This document shows, piece by piece, positions 42,015-50,257 of a stretch of 64,000 bases of DNA. Below the pieces are notes generated by a model. The model was not told where the DNA came from. It saw nothing but the letters and a program-made list of their open reading frames with translations, and ran no database searches. The first letter of the stretch is position 1; each line of letters opens with the position of its first letter. The position numbers were made by a program, and so were the translations under genes. The stretch comes from Nocardioides palaemonis (lineage in GTDB: Bacteria > Actinomycetota > Actinomycetes > Propionibacteriales > Nocardioidaceae), in contig NZ_JAGVQR010000001.1 of NCBI RefSeq assembly GCF_018275325.1, positions 186,001-250,000 on the forward strand, in the 5' to 3' direction.

Positions 42015-42395
42015 GTGAGCGGACGTGGCACGCACTCCCGGATGCAGGTCGAGCCCCACCGGCTGGTGGAGCTCGCCGCGTCGTCGGAGACCCTCCTCGC
42101 CGACATGCTCGACGACTGGGAGGTGGCGCTGGTCGACATCGATGGCGCCTGCTCCGACCTGGGCGACGCCGCCGGCACGGCGGGCTTCGCGTCGGCCTAC
42201 GGCGATGCGGTCGCCGAGGCCGGCGGGGTCGTCTCCTCGATCACGCAGAGCCTGCGCCTCGGCGTCGAGGGGCTGGTGGCGGCGGCCACCGACGCCGTGA
42301 AGGCCGACGAGACCGTGGCGACCGAGCTGGGCCGCGCCACCCAGCAGGTCGACGGCTTCGCCGGGCAGCACGGCCGCGGACGCGGGGGGCGCTGA
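42015..42395 (+). CDS. WXG100-family-like protein
   Basis: 126 residues from the GTG at 42015; ATG at 42042 (MQVEPHRLVELAASS) is the alternative. Two helices separated by a short turn (LGDAAGTAGFASAYGDAVAEAGGVV), about 100 residues in all, as in ESX-type proteins, though no W-x-G is kept at the turn. The next gene begins 1 nt after its stop. Divergent from the large WXG-like gene across about 150 bp. Confidence 0.6.
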   Translation: MSGRGTHSRMQVEPHRLVELAASSETLLADMLDDWEVALVDIDGACSDLGDAAGTAGFASAYGDAVAEAGGVVSSITQSLRLGVEGLVAAATDAVKADETVATELGRATQQVDGFAGQHGRGRGGR

Positions 42396-42396
42396 C

Positions 42397-43593
42397 GTGC
42401 CGGCGAACCCGTGGGAGCTGCGCGCCGACACGCGCCCGCTCGAGCTGGCCGCGCAGCGCTGGACCGAGCTCGCCGACCTGATGGCGCACCGTGCCCAGGA
42501 CCTCGTCGTGAGCGCCGCTCGCGCGACCGACGGCTGGGACGCCGTCGCGGCGGAGAGCTACGACCTGCACCGCCGCGAGGTGCTGATGAACCTCGATCGG
42601 TTCACCACCCTCGCCCAGCAGGTCGCCGGGTCGCTGCGAGCGGTCGTCGAGATCATGACGGCCGGGCAGGAGGAGCTCGACCAGGCGTGGACGAGCGTCG
42701 CGCTCGTGCCCCACGAGGTGGTGGGCGAGTCCCGCTACCTGGTGTTCCGTCCCGACCGGGACGAGGACCGCTCCCTGGTGACGCGCGCCCAGGCCGGCGC
42801 CGAGGAGATCCGCGGCCGGGTGACGACCGCGCTCGACCAGGAGAGCGAGCGCCTGCGCGTGACCGGCGCCGACCTGGTCCGCGTACGCTCCGAGCTCGCC
42901 GACCTGGACCGCGGCGCGTTCCCGACGGCGTCGGGCACCGGCACCGGGTCGTCCGGCATCGAGATGGTCGCCCCCGCCTCCACGTCCGTGCCGGGCAGCG
43001 CCCAGGGCGGGTCCGCCGCGGCAGGGCTGGCGCCGATCGGTCCGATCGCCGTCGACATGCCCGACCTGACGGGGATCTCCGGTGCGTCCGGTGCCGGGCT
43101 CGGGGCCCTCGGCGCGGCCGCGGCCGGCGGGCTGCTCGGTGCCGCGCGTGGCAAGCGCAGCAGTGCGGCGACCCCTCCGCTCGGCGGGATGGGTGCGGGG
43201 GCGATGGGTGCCCGCGCCGGCACGATGTCGCGGGGGATGGCCAGCGGCCGGGCCGGCGCACGCCGGCTGCCCACTCCGCGCCTCGACGGGCCTGACGGCG
43301 AGGAGGCCCGCGCCGCGCGCGAGAAGGCGGCCGCCAAGGAGGCCAAGCAGGCTGCGGTAGAGGAGAAGCGTGCCGAGCGGGCCGCTCGCCGGGCGGAGCG
43401 TGCCGCCCGCCGCGAGGAGCGCGAGGCCGAGCAGCGCGACGACGGGACCACGGACGAGGCCTTGGACGAGGCCCCGGACGAGGCGGCCGACGACGCGGCC
43501 GGCTCCCCGGAGGACGGCCCCGCGGACCGTCCGGCACGGATCACGGTGGTCGAGCACGTGCCCGGGGAGGCCGCCGGGGAGCCGCGCCGGTAG
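42397..43593 (+). CDS. WXG100-like protein with glycine-rich linker and coiled-coil tail
   Basis: 398 residues. Residues 1-95 form a WXG-like hairpin with DGWDAVAAESY at the turn. Residues about 95-180 are helical (DEDRSLVTRAQAGAEEIRGRVTTALDQESERLRVTGADLVRVRSELADL). A long Gly/Ala/Ser/Pro linker (about 180-300) follows, then a charged helix of Lys/Glu/Arg/Ala repeats (REKAAAKEAKQAAVEEKRAERAARRAERAAR) and an acidic tail. Its stop codon TAG starts the purL -10 box. Confidence 0.6.
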   Translation: MPANPWELRADTRPLELAAQRWTELADLMAHRAQDLVVSAARATDGWDAVAAESYDLHRREVLMNLDRFTTLAQQVAGSLRAVVEIMTAGQEELDQAWTSVALVPHEVVGESRYLVFRPDRDEDRSLVTRAQAGAEEIRGRVTTALDQESERLRVTGADLVRVRSELADLDRGAFPTASGTGTGSSGIEMVAPASTSVPGSAQGGSAAAGLAPIGPIAVDMPDLTGISGASGAGLGALGAAAAGGLLGAARGKRSSAATPPLGGMGAGAMGARAGTMSRGMASGRAGARRLPTPRLDGPDGEEARAAREKAAAKEAKQAAVEEKRAERAARRAERAARREEREAEQRDDGTTDEALDEAPDEAADDAAGSPEDGPADRPARITVVEHVPGEAAGEPRR

Positions 43594-43596
43594 ATT
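43591..43596 (+). promoter_or_regulatory. purL leaderless -10 box overlapping the upstream stop codon
   Basis: TAGATT, 6 nt before the purL GTG at 43603. TAG is also the stop of the 398-residue WXG-like gene, the same arrangement as at purC and at 51154. Confidence 0.6.
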
Positions 43597-43602
43597 GGCG
43601 CC

Positions 43603-45924
43603 GTGCCCGAGACGAGCGCCGCCCCTCAGTCCGCCTCCCTGACGACGTCCGGCGCCACCGGCACCCTCGACACGGTCTCCGCGGCGTCCACCGACGCCGA
43701 GCGTGAGCAGCCCTGGGCCGAGCTCGGGCTGAAGGCCGACGAGTACGCCCGGATCCGCGAGATCCTCGGCCGTCGCCCGACCAGCTCGGAGCTGGCGATG
43801 TACTCGGTGATGTGGAGCGAGCACTGCTCCTACAAGTCCACCAAGGTGCACCTCAAGCAGTTCGGCGAGATCCCGCAGGAGACGCCGGTGGGCGCGATGC
43901 TCGCGGGCATCGGAGAGAACGCCGGCGTCATCGACATCGGCCAGGGCTACGCCGTGACGTTCAAGGTCGAGAGCCACAACCACCCGTCGTTCGTCGAGCC
44001 CTACCAGGGTGCGGCCACCGGCGTCGGCGGCATCGTCCGCGACATCCTCGCGATGGGCGCGCGTCCGGTCGCCGTCATGGACCCGCTGCGGTTCGGTCCG
44101 CTCGACGCCCCCGACACCGCCCGCGTGCTGCCCGGGATCGTGGCCGGCGTCGGCGGCTACGGCAACTGCCTCGGTCTGCCCAACATCGGCGGCGAGGCGG
44201 TCTTCGACGCGACCTACGCCGGCAACCCGCTGGTCAACGCCCTCTGCGTCGGCGTGCTGCGCCACGAGGACCTCCACCTCGCCAAGGCCTCCGGCGTCGG
44301 CAACCAGGTGGTCCTCTACGGCGCCCGCACCGGCGGCGACGGCATCGGCGGCGTCTCGGTGCTGGCCTCCGAGACCTTCGACGCCGACGGCCCGGCCAAG
44401 CGGCCGAGCGTCCAGGTCGGCGACCCCTTCATGGAGAAGCTGCTCATCGAGTGCACCCTCGAGCTCTTCGCCGCCGGCGTCATCGCCGGCATCCAGGACC
44501 TCGGCGGCGCGGGCCTGTCCTGCGCCACCTCCGAGCTCGCGTCGGCCGGCGACGGCGGCATGCACGTCGAGCTCGACCGGGTGCCGCTGCGCGACTCGAC
44601 GCTCGCTCCCGAGGAGATCCTCATGAGCGAGTCGCAGGAGCGGATGATGGCCGTCGTCGAGCCCGGCGACGTCGAGGCGTTCATGGCGATCTGCGCCAAG
44701 TGGGACGTCGAGGCGGTCGTGGTCGGGGAGGTCACCGACACCGGTCGGCTGCACATCGACTGGCACGGCGAGCGCGTCGTCGACGTACCCCCGCGGTCCG
44801 TGGCGCACGACGGCCCGACCTACCAGCGGCCGTACGCCCGACCCGACTGGCAGGACGACCTGCAGGCCGACGACGCCTCCCGCCTGGCCCGACCGACGTC
44901 GGGCGAGGAGCTGCGCGACACGCTGCTGCGGCTCGTGGCCTCGCCGAACCTCTGCGACAAGTCGTGGATCACCGACCAGTACGACCGCTACGTCCAGGGC
45001 AACACCGTGCTCGCGCAGCCGGCCGACTCCGGCATGGTGCGCGTCGACGCGGAGACCGACCTCGGCGTCTCGGTCTCGACCGACTGCAACGGCCGCTTCG
45101 CGAAGCTCGACCCCTACACCGGTGCGCAGCTCGCGCTGGCCGAGTCGTTCCGCAACGTCGCCACCGGCGGCGCCCGCCCGCTCGCCGTCTCCGACTGCCT
45201 CAACTTCGGCTCGCCGGAGGACCCCGCGGTCATGTGGCAGTTCGCCGAGGCCTGCCGCGGCCTCAAGGACGCCTGCCTCGAGCTCGGCATCCCGGTCACC
45301 GGTGGCAACGTCAGCCTCTACAACCAGACCGGTGAGACCGCGATCCTGCCGACTCCTGTCGTCGCGGTGCTCGGCGTCATCGACGACGTCACGCGGCGCA
45401 CCCCGACCGGGTTCGGCGCGGCCGGCGAGCGGGTCTTCCTGCTCGGCGAGACGCGCGACGAGCTGTCCGGCTCCGAGTGGGCGCACGTCGTGCACGGCCA
45501 CCTCGGCGGCCTCCCGCCCGTCCTCGACCTCGCCGCCGAGCAGGCGCTCGCGTCGCTGCTCCAGGACGCCGCGCGCGACGGCGTCCTCACCAGCGCCCAC
45601 GACCTGTCCGAGGGCGGCCTCGCCCAGGCGCTGGCCGAGTCGACCTTCCACCGCGGCATCGGCGCGTCGGTGTCGCTGGCCTCCGTCGCCGGTGGCGACG
45701 CGTTCGTGGCGCTCTTCTCCGAGTCTGCCGGTCGCGCGCTCGTGACCGCCACCGACGAGCAGGCCGATGCACTGGTCGCGCTCGCCGAGCGCCACGGCGT
45801 ACCGCTCACGCCGCTCGGCCGCACGGGAGGCGACACGCTCGCGGTCGAGGGCGCCTTCGAGGTGCCGGTCGCCGAGGCGAAGGCCGCCTGGCGCGCGACG
45901 CTGCCGGCAGCCCTGGGCTCCTGA
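43603..45924 (+). CDS. purL: Phosphoribosylformylglycinamidine synthase, PurL subunit
   Basis: 773 residues, the small PurL type that works with PurS and PurQ. Family signatures include [21 protein letters not shown] (about 67-87), [28 protein letters not shown] (about 122-149), [21 protein letters not shown] (about 231-251) and [13 protein letters not shown] (about 565-577). It converts FGAR to FGAM with ATP and ammonia. About 40 residues at the N-terminus are low complexity and not conserved. Confidence 0.97.
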   Translation: MPETSAAPQSASLTTSGATGTLDTVSAASTDAEREQPWAELGLKADEYARIREILGRRPTSSELAMYSVMWSEHCSYKSTKVHLKQFGEIPQETPVGAMLAGIGENAGVIDIGQGYAVTFKVESHNHPSFVEPYQGAATGVGGIVRDILAMGARPVAVMDPLRFGPLDAPDTARVLPGIVAGVGGYGNCLGLPNIGGEAVFDATYAGNPLVNALCVGVLRHEDLHLAKASGVGNQVVLYGARTGGDGIGGVSVLASETFDADGPAKRPSVQVGDPFMEKLLIECTLELFAAGVIAGIQDLGGAGLSCATSELASAGDGGMHVELDRVPLRDSTLAPEEILMSESQERMMAVVEPGDVEAFMAICAKWDVEAVVVGEVTDTGRLHIDWHGERVVDVPPRSVAHDGPTYQRPYARPDWQDDLQADDASRLARPTSGEELRDTLLRLVASPNLCDKSWITDQYDRYVQGNTVLAQPADSGMVRVDAETDLGVSVSTDCNGRFAKLDPYTGAQLALAESFRNVATGGARPLAVSDCLNFGSPEDPAVMWQFAEACRGLKDACLELGIPVTGGNVSLYNQTGETAILPTPVVAVLGVIDDVTRRTPTGFGAAGERVFLLGETRDELSGSEWAHVVHGHLGGLPPVLDLAAEQALASLLQDAARDGVLTSAHDLSEGGLAQALAESTFHRGIGASVSLASVAGGDAFVALFSESAGRALVTATDEQADALVALAERHGVPLTPLGRTGGDTLAVEGAFEVPVAEAKAAWRATLPAALGS

Positions 45925-45930
45925 GGCTGA

Positions 45931-45992
45931 AGTCCCCGGATATCCGGGGACTCTCGTGCTGTGCACCCGAGATCGCGGGTGCACAGCACGAG
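45931..45992. repeat. Palindromic repeat family A, copy 2
   Basis: The 22-bp palindrome (45931-45952) comes first and the 20-bp one (45963-45982) second, the reverse order and orientation of copy 1 at 183-248. The 10-bp spacer is the reverse complement. One base differs in the second palindrome (GAGATCGC instead of GAGATCTC). It begins 6 nt after the purL stop. Confidence 0.85.
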
Positions 45993-46011
45993 CTCCGGCC
46001 ACGAAGTCGGG

Positions 46012-46017
46012 CAGACT
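46012..46017 (+). promoter_or_regulatory. Leaderless-type box for the GH18-like gene
   Basis: CAGACT, 6 nt before the GTG at 46024. It differs from the TAnnnT consensus in the first base. Confidence 0.4.
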
Positions 46018-46023
46018 CGCGGC

Positions 46024-47046
46024 GTGCGTACGACGACCGCCGCCCTCGCCCTCGCGCTGCTGGTGCCCTTCGCCCCTGCGGCGGCGCGCCCCTCCTCCGA
46101 CCGTCGCGTCGAGCACCTCGCGGTCACCGGGTACGCCCTGCCGAGCACTCCGCCCGAGGTCGTCGGGCGCGACGCGGGGGCGCTCACGACGGTCACCGTC
46201 GCCGCGGTCTCGCTCCGTCGCGACGGTGCGTCGCTGACCCGGCCCGACGCCCGGGTCGCGGCTCTCGTCGAGTCGGCGCACGCCGTCGGCCTGCGCGCCG
46301 AGCTGCTGGTCGGCAACTACAGCGACCGCCTCGGTGACTTCGACACCGACGCGGCTGCAGCGCTGCTGTCGAGCCAGACGCGCATCGACGCCGTCGCCGA
46401 CCGGCTCGCCGCGCTCGTCGCCGAGGGCGGCTGGGACGGCGTCAACGTCGACCTCGAGCGCGTGCGGCGCCAGGACTCCCGCGGGCTGGTCGCCTTCGTG
46501 ACCGCGCTGCGCGAGCGCCTGCCCGCCACGGCCTCCGTGACGATCGACGTCTCGGCGCGGACCAGCCGCGCGGGCTACCTCGCCGGTGGCTACCGGCTGG
46601 ACGAGCTCGCCGGCGTCGTCGACGCGGTGCAGCTGATGGCGTACGACCAGCACGGCCCCGGGTGGTCGGGGCCGGGTCCGGTCGGCGGCCTGCCGTGGGT
46701 CCGGGACGCCGTGGCCGCGGCCCTCGAGGAGGTGCCGGCCGCTCGCCTCGACCTCGGTGTCGCCGGCTACGGCTACCTCTGGCGCGGCGACGGCTCGGGC
46801 CGCACCCTCACCGTCCGCGGAGCCCGGCGGCTGGTCGAGCGCGCCGGCGCGACGCCCCGTTGGCGTCGAGGTGCAGGCGAGTGGTCCGCCCGGCTGCCGG
46901 GCGAGCGGCGGGTGTGGTGGTCCGACGCCCGTTCCCGCGGCGTACGCGCCGAGCTGGCCTCGGCCCTCGGCCTCCGCGGCCTCGCGATCTGGCGGCTCGG
47001 GTCGGCCGGCCCACTGGCCCCACCCGCCTCGAGGATCCCCGGCTGA
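46024..47046 (+). CDS. Secreted GH18-like glycosyl hydrolase
   Basis: 340 residues. A signal peptide occupies residues 1-22 (VRTTTAALALALLVPFAPAAA). The GH18 active-site motif DGVNVDLE (about 139-146) is intact, with Glu as the acid/base catalyst. AVQLMAYDQHGPGWSGPG (about 199-216) and a YGYLWRGDGSG strand are typical of the YaaH/ChiA-like barrel. It likely cleaves a beta-1,4-linked amino sugar polymer, either chitin or cell-wall glycan. The last residues and the stop codon (RIPG, TGA) lie within a family C repeat. Confidence 0.85.
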   Translation: MRTTTAALALALLVPFAPAAARPSSDRRVEHLAVTGYALPSTPPEVVGRDAGALTTVTVAAVSLRRDGASLTRPDARVAALVESAHAVGLRAELLVGNYSDRLGDFDTDAAAALLSSQTRIDAVADRLAALVAEGGWDGVNVDLERVRRQDSRGLVAFVTALRERLPATASVTIDVSARTSRAGYLAGGYRLDELAGVVDAVQLMAYDQHGPGWSGPGPVGGLPWVRDAVAAALEEVPAARLDLGVAGYGYLWRGDGSGRTLTVRGARRLVERAGATPRWRRGAGEWSARLPGERRVWWSDARSRGVRAELASALGLRGLAIWRLGSAGPLAPPASRIPG

Positions 47047-47123
47047 CCGGCTCTCGCTGAACGTGTCAGGCGTTGCACGGGCCGACAAGTTCAGCGATCC
47101 CCGGCTGACCGGGGATCGCTGAA
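47034..47123. repeat. Palindromic repeat family C, copy 2
   Basis: The first hairpin (47034-47060) is degraded and contains the TGA of the GH18-like gene. The spacer GTGTCAGGCGTTGCACGGGC is followed by an intact 15-bp hairpin (47090-47104 with 47109-47123, loop CTGA). It ends 52 bp before the MFS stop pointing towards it. Confidence 0.85.
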
Positions 47124-47175
47124 GAGGCCCCCGGCGCGCCACCGACCGCAGGAACCGCGGACGGGCTGACGGTGC

Positions 47176-48429
47176 TCAGGCCCCGACGGTCGCGGGCGCG
47201 GTCGGCATCGACGTGGGCCACTCCGACGGCCGCGGCACCGAGCGGATCGAGCGGCTGGACGTCAGCAGGGCGGCGAGGAGCGCGGTGGCGACGACGAGGG
47301 AGCTGATCGCCACGGTGCCGCCCTCGTGCTCGAGCAGCCAGCCGCCGAGCAGCGGGGCGAGCGGCATGACCGACATCGCGACGAACTGGCTGGTCGAGCC
47401 GACGCGGCCCTGGAGGTGGTCGGGCGTGACCGCCATCCGGTAGGAGCTGATGCCGGCGTTGCCGACCGGGTTGAGCAGCAGCAGGAGGAAGGTGCAGCCG
47501 CACGCGACCCACGGGCTGGCGGAGAAGGCGAGCGGCACGAGCGGCACGCAGCAGGCCCAGCCGACGAGCACGGTGAGCCGCCCGGTCGGCAGCCGGTCGA
47601 TGAGCGTGGGCGCGGCCGCCGCTCCGAGGAGGCCGCCGATGCCGGCGGCGGTCGACACCAGGCCGATCTGTGCCGGGGGCACGTCGGCCTGCACCATCCG
47701 GAGCGTGACGACGAAGAAGAGCGCGTTGATGACCAGGTTCGTCATCGAGGCCCACGCCAGGAGGGTCCGGAAGAACGGTCGTGCCCACATGTAGCCGAAG
47801 CCCTCGGCCAGCTGGCGGCGCAGCGGTTCGGGCCGGCGGCGGGGGGCGCTGAGATCGGTGCGCACCCGCGAGACGGTCAGGCAGGCGATCGCGAACGAGA
47901 CGGCGTCGACGACGAACGGCAGCCACCGCGTGACCGCGTAGAGCGCGCCACCGAGCGGGCCGCCGAGGAGCGAGGCGACGTGCTGTCGCGCCTGGTTCTG
48001 GCTGAGCGCCGTCGGCAGGTCCTCGGTGCTGACCACGGTGCGGATCGCCGACGTCTGGGCCGGGTTGTAGGCGCCCGTCGCGACCCCCGTGACCAGGGCG
48101 ACCGCGACCAGGTGCGCCAGCGTGAGGTGCCCGACCGCGCCGGCGACGGCGAGCGAGGCGTACGCCGCGCAGCCGACGCCGCTGGCCACCAGCATGATCC
48201 GTCTCCGGTCCACGCGGTCCGCCAGCACACCCGCGGGCAGCAGGGTGGCGCAGAGCCCGCCGAGGTAGGCCGTCTCGACCAGGGCGGCGGTGAGGGCCGA
48301 GCCGCTGAGTGCATAGGCGATCAGGGGGAACACGAACATCGACAGGGCGCTCCCGAGCTCGCTGACGGTGTCACCGATCCAGAGGATGGTGAAGTCGCGG
48401 TTGCGGGACAGCTGGCGGTATCCGGGCAC
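47176..48429 (-). CDS. MFS transporter with divergent ArsR-type regulator
   Basis: 417 residues with about 12 helices. Motif A-like AGVLADRVDRRRIMLVASGVG lies near 64-84 and a second RLPTGRLTVLVGWACCVPL near 250-268. It belongs to the MFS_3/enterobactin-exporter-like group. The GTG at 48429 lies 6 nt after TATGTT. It is divergent from the ArsR gene with three operator repeats between them, so drug or metal efflux under ArsR control is likely, substrate unknown. Confidence 0.85.
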   Translation of the reverse strand: MPGYRQLSRNRDFTILWIGDTVSELGSALSMFVFPLIAYALSGSALTAALVETAYLGGLCATLLPAGVLADRVDRRRIMLVASGVGCAAYASLAVAGAVGHLTLAHLVAVALVTGVATGAYNPAQTSAIRTVVSTEDLPTALSQNQARQHVASLLGGPLGGALYAVTRWLPFVVDAVSFAIACLTVSRVRTDLSAPRRRPEPLRRQLAEGFGYMWARPFFRTLLAWASMTNLVINALFFVVTLRMVQADVPPAQIGLVSTAAGIGGLLGAAAAPTLIDRLPTGRLTVLVGWACCVPLVPLAFSASPWVACGCTFLLLLLNPVGNAGISSYRMAVTPDHLQGRVGSTSQFVAMSVMPLAPLLGGWLLEHEGGTVAISSLVVATALLAALLTSSRSIRSVPRPSEWPTSMPTAPATVGA

Positions 48430-48435
48430 ATCCGC

Positions 48436-48441
48436 AACATA
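48436..48441 (-). promoter_or_regulatory. Leaderless -10 box for the MFS gene
   Basis: TATGTT on the minus strand, 6 nt before the GTG at 48429. The nearest operator repeat begins 3 bp away, on its -35 side. Confidence 0.6.
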
Positions 48442-48444
48442 TGG

Positions 48445-48480
48445 TGCGCAACTCCGATTGCGCAACGGTTGGTGCGCAAT
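48445..48480. promoter_or_regulatory. Triple direct-repeat operator of the ArsR/MFS divergent pair
   Basis: TGCGCAAC at 48445-48452, TGCGCAAC at 48459-48466 and TGCGCAAT at 48473-48480, each separated by exactly 6 bp (14-bp period). TGCGCA is itself a palindrome. The array fills the space between the two -10 boxes (48436-48441 and 48485-48490), so binding there would block both promoters. Confidence 0.75.
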
Positions 48481-48484
48481 TCGC

Positions 48485-48490
48485 TAGGAT
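48485..48490 (+). promoter_or_regulatory. Leaderless -10 box for the ArsR gene
   Basis: TAGGAT, 6 nt before the ATG at 48497; a GTG at 48491 directly after it is the alternative start. Confidence 0.6.
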
Positions 48491-48496
48491 GTGTGG

Positions 48497-49069
48497 ATGG
48501 ACGACCGCCGGCAGCTGAGCGACCCCCGCGTCCTGCGGGCGATCGCCCACCCGGCGCGCACGCGGATCCTCGAGGAGATGTCGGCGTCCGGGCCGGTGCG
48601 TGCCGCCGACGTGGCCCAGGCGCTCGGAATCCCGGCCAACCAGGCCAGCTTCCACCTGCGCCAGCTCGCGAAGTACGGCCTGGTCGAGGAGGCCCCGGAG
48701 GAGGCGCGTGACCGGCGCGACCGGGTGTGGCGGGCGACCTCGACGCAGGGCTACACGGTGAACCTCCGGGAGATGCAGGAGATGCCCGGCGGCGCGGCGG
48801 CCGTCGACGTCTTCCGCGCCAACCAGCTGGCGTCCTTCCACGCGATGGTCGACCGGCTCTTCGTGCTCGACCGGCCCGAGGGGAGCGGGGTGTTCTCCGC
48901 CTCCGGGCACTCGATCCGTCTCACCGACGAGGAGGCCGGCCAGCTGCGCCAGGAGATCGACGACCTGCTCGACAGGTGGACCGCCCGCACGAAGGGGCGT
49001 GGCCCCGGGCGTCGCACCTACCAGGTCATGCAGATCGTCCTGCCGAGCGCCGAGGTGGAGCAGCCGTGA
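48497..49069 (+). CDS. ArsR/HTH_20-type transcriptional regulator
   Basis: 190 residues. The winged helix-turn-helix (LSDPRVLRAIAHPARTRILEEM...AADVAQALGIPANQASFHLRQLAKYGLVEEA) spans about 7-64, with the usual NQASFHLRQL recognition helix. The C-terminal 120 residues are an unknown effector or dimer domain. No Cys-rich metal site (ELCVCDL-like) is present, so a metal ligand is unlikely. It probably represses itself and the divergent MFS pump through the operator at 48445-48480. Its stop overlaps the next gene's GTG. Confidence 0.85.
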   Translation: MDDRRQLSDPRVLRAIAHPARTRILEEMSASGPVRAADVAQALGIPANQASFHLRQLAKYGLVEEAPEEARDRRDRVWRATSTQGYTVNLREMQEMPGGAAAVDVFRANQLASFHAMVDRLFVLDRPEGSGVFSASGHSIRLTDEEAGQLRQEIDDLLDRWTARTKGRGPGRRTYQVMQIVLPSAEVEQP

Positions 49070-49905
49070 CGCTGGCGCGTCGCGGACTGCTCGCCCTCCC
49101 CGTCGGGCTGGGCGCAGCGGCGGCCCTCGCCGCGTGCTCCGGGGACCGGTCGGGCACAGTGGGGCGCGTGAGCGACGAGGCGACGGCCGGGACCGAGCGG
49201 ATCACCTACGGCGACGACCCCAGCCAGTGGGTCGACCTGCACACCCCGTCGGGCGCCAGCCGCGGGCTCGTGGTGGTGGTCCACGGTGGCTTCTGGAAGG
49301 CGCAGTACGGCGCGGACTACGGCGCGCCGCTCGCCCAGGACCTCGCGGCGCGCGGCTGGACCGCGGCCAACGTGGAGTACCGCCGGGTCGGCAACGGCGG
49401 CGGCTTCCCCGAGACGCTCGACGACGTCCACGCGGCGATCGGCGCGGTGGCCGACGGCGCCTCCGGCCCGGTCGTCACCCTCGGCCACTCGGCCGGCGGC
49501 CACCTCGCCACCTGGGCCGCGGCCCGCGGACGCTTCGACCGCTGGGCGGGCGGCCCGGCGCTGACCCACGTCGTCAGCCAGGCCGGCGTCGTCGACCTGC
49601 GCGCCGCGGTCCGCGACCACCTCGGGACCGACGCGGCGCTCGCCTTCCTCGGGGAGCCGAGCGAGGAGGCGTACGCGCAGGCCGACCCGATGACCCAGGT
49701 GCCGCTCGACGTCCCGGTCTGGGCGGTCCACGCCCGCGACGACGACACGGTGCCGTTCAGCCAGTCCGAGGACTACGTCGCCGCGGCGACCGGGGCGGGC
49801 GCGGAGGCGACGCTCGTGGAGGTCGAGGGCGGCCACTTCGGTGTGATCGACACCGGCAGCAGCGCCTGGGCCGCCTGCGTCGAGGTGCTCGACGGCATCG
49901 GCTGA
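49066..49905 (+). CDS. Lipoprotein alpha/beta-hydrolase
   Basis: 279 residues. The N-terminus RRGLLALPVGLGAAAALAACSG ends in a lipobox (LAAC), so it should be anchored outside the membrane. The oxyanion loop VVVHGGFWKAQYG (about 68-80) and the nucleophile GHSAGG (about 143-148) mark a HGG-type (kynurenine formamidase/esterase-like) hydrolase. ARDDDTVPF and the final GGHFGVID supply the Asp and His. GTGA overlap with the ArsR gene suggests co-translation. Confidence 0.85.
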   Translation: MTLARRGLLALPVGLGAAAALAACSGDRSGTVGRVSDEATAGTERITYGDDPSQWVDLHTPSGASRGLVVVVHGGFWKAQYGADYGAPLAQDLAARGWTAANVEYRRVGNGGGFPETLDDVHAAIGAVADGASGPVVTLGHSAGGHLATWAAARGRFDRWAGGPALTHVVSQAGVVDLRAAVRDHLGTDAALAFLGEPSEEAYAQADPMTQVPLDVPVWAVHARDDDTVPFSQSEDYVAAATGAGAEATLVEVEGGHFGVIDTGSSAWAACVEVLDGIG

Positions 49906-49915
49906 CCCGCCTGTC

Positions 49916-49921
49916 TAGGCT
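49916..49921 (+). promoter_or_regulatory. Leaderless -10 box for the SCP2-like gene
   Basis: TAGGCT, 6 nt before the GTG at 49928. Confidence 0.55.
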
Positions 49922-49927
49922 GGCGGC

Positions 49928-50257
49928 GTGCCCGCCCGCCTCAAGGTCCTGAACGCTGCCGAGCTGGAGGGCGCCGACACGAAGGCGCTCGTCAAGCACT
50001 ACCTCGCCGTGCTCGAGACGCGGGCGCCCGGCAAGTCGGTCGAGGTCCGCGTGCCGCCCTTCGCCGCGGTCCAGGCGATCCCCGGCGTGCGGCACACGCG
50101 CGGCACCCCGCCGGCGGTCATCGAGACCGACGCCGCGACCTGGCTCGACCTCGCCACGGGGCGTACGACGTGGCACGAGGCCGTCGACGCCGGCCGGGTG
50201 TCGGCCAGTGGCGAGCGCACCGACCTCACGCCCTGGCTCCCGCTGGGACCGGCGTGA
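49928..50257 (+). CDS. Sterol-carrier (SCP2)-like protein
   Basis: 109 residues. VEVRVPPFAAVQAIPGVRHTRGTPPAVIETDAATWLDLATGRTTWHEAV is the compact SCP2-like core, where the W-L-D-L-A-T-G segment lines the lipid pocket. Similar genes sit near purL/purF in other actinobacteria (from memory, Rv0807). The ligand is unknown. The next gene overlaps its stop (GTGA). Confidence 0.7.
   Translation: MPARLKVLNAAELEGADTKALVKHYLAVLETRAPGKSVEVRVPPFAAVQAIPGVRHTRGTPPAVIETDAATWLDLATGRTTWHEAVDAGRVSASGERTDLTPWLPLGPA

Noticed and set aside
29648-43593. Complete type VII (ESX) secretion locus
   Set aside because: No EccB, EccC, EccD, EccE or mycosin gene is present. Only substrate-like and small partner proteins are seen.
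42241-47142. Open frame of more than 1600 codons on the minus strand
   Set aside because: It is the antisense shadow of the WXG-like genes, purL and the GH18-like gene. Its translation is Arg/Gly/Asp-rich low complexity with no domain, as expected for third-position GC bias.
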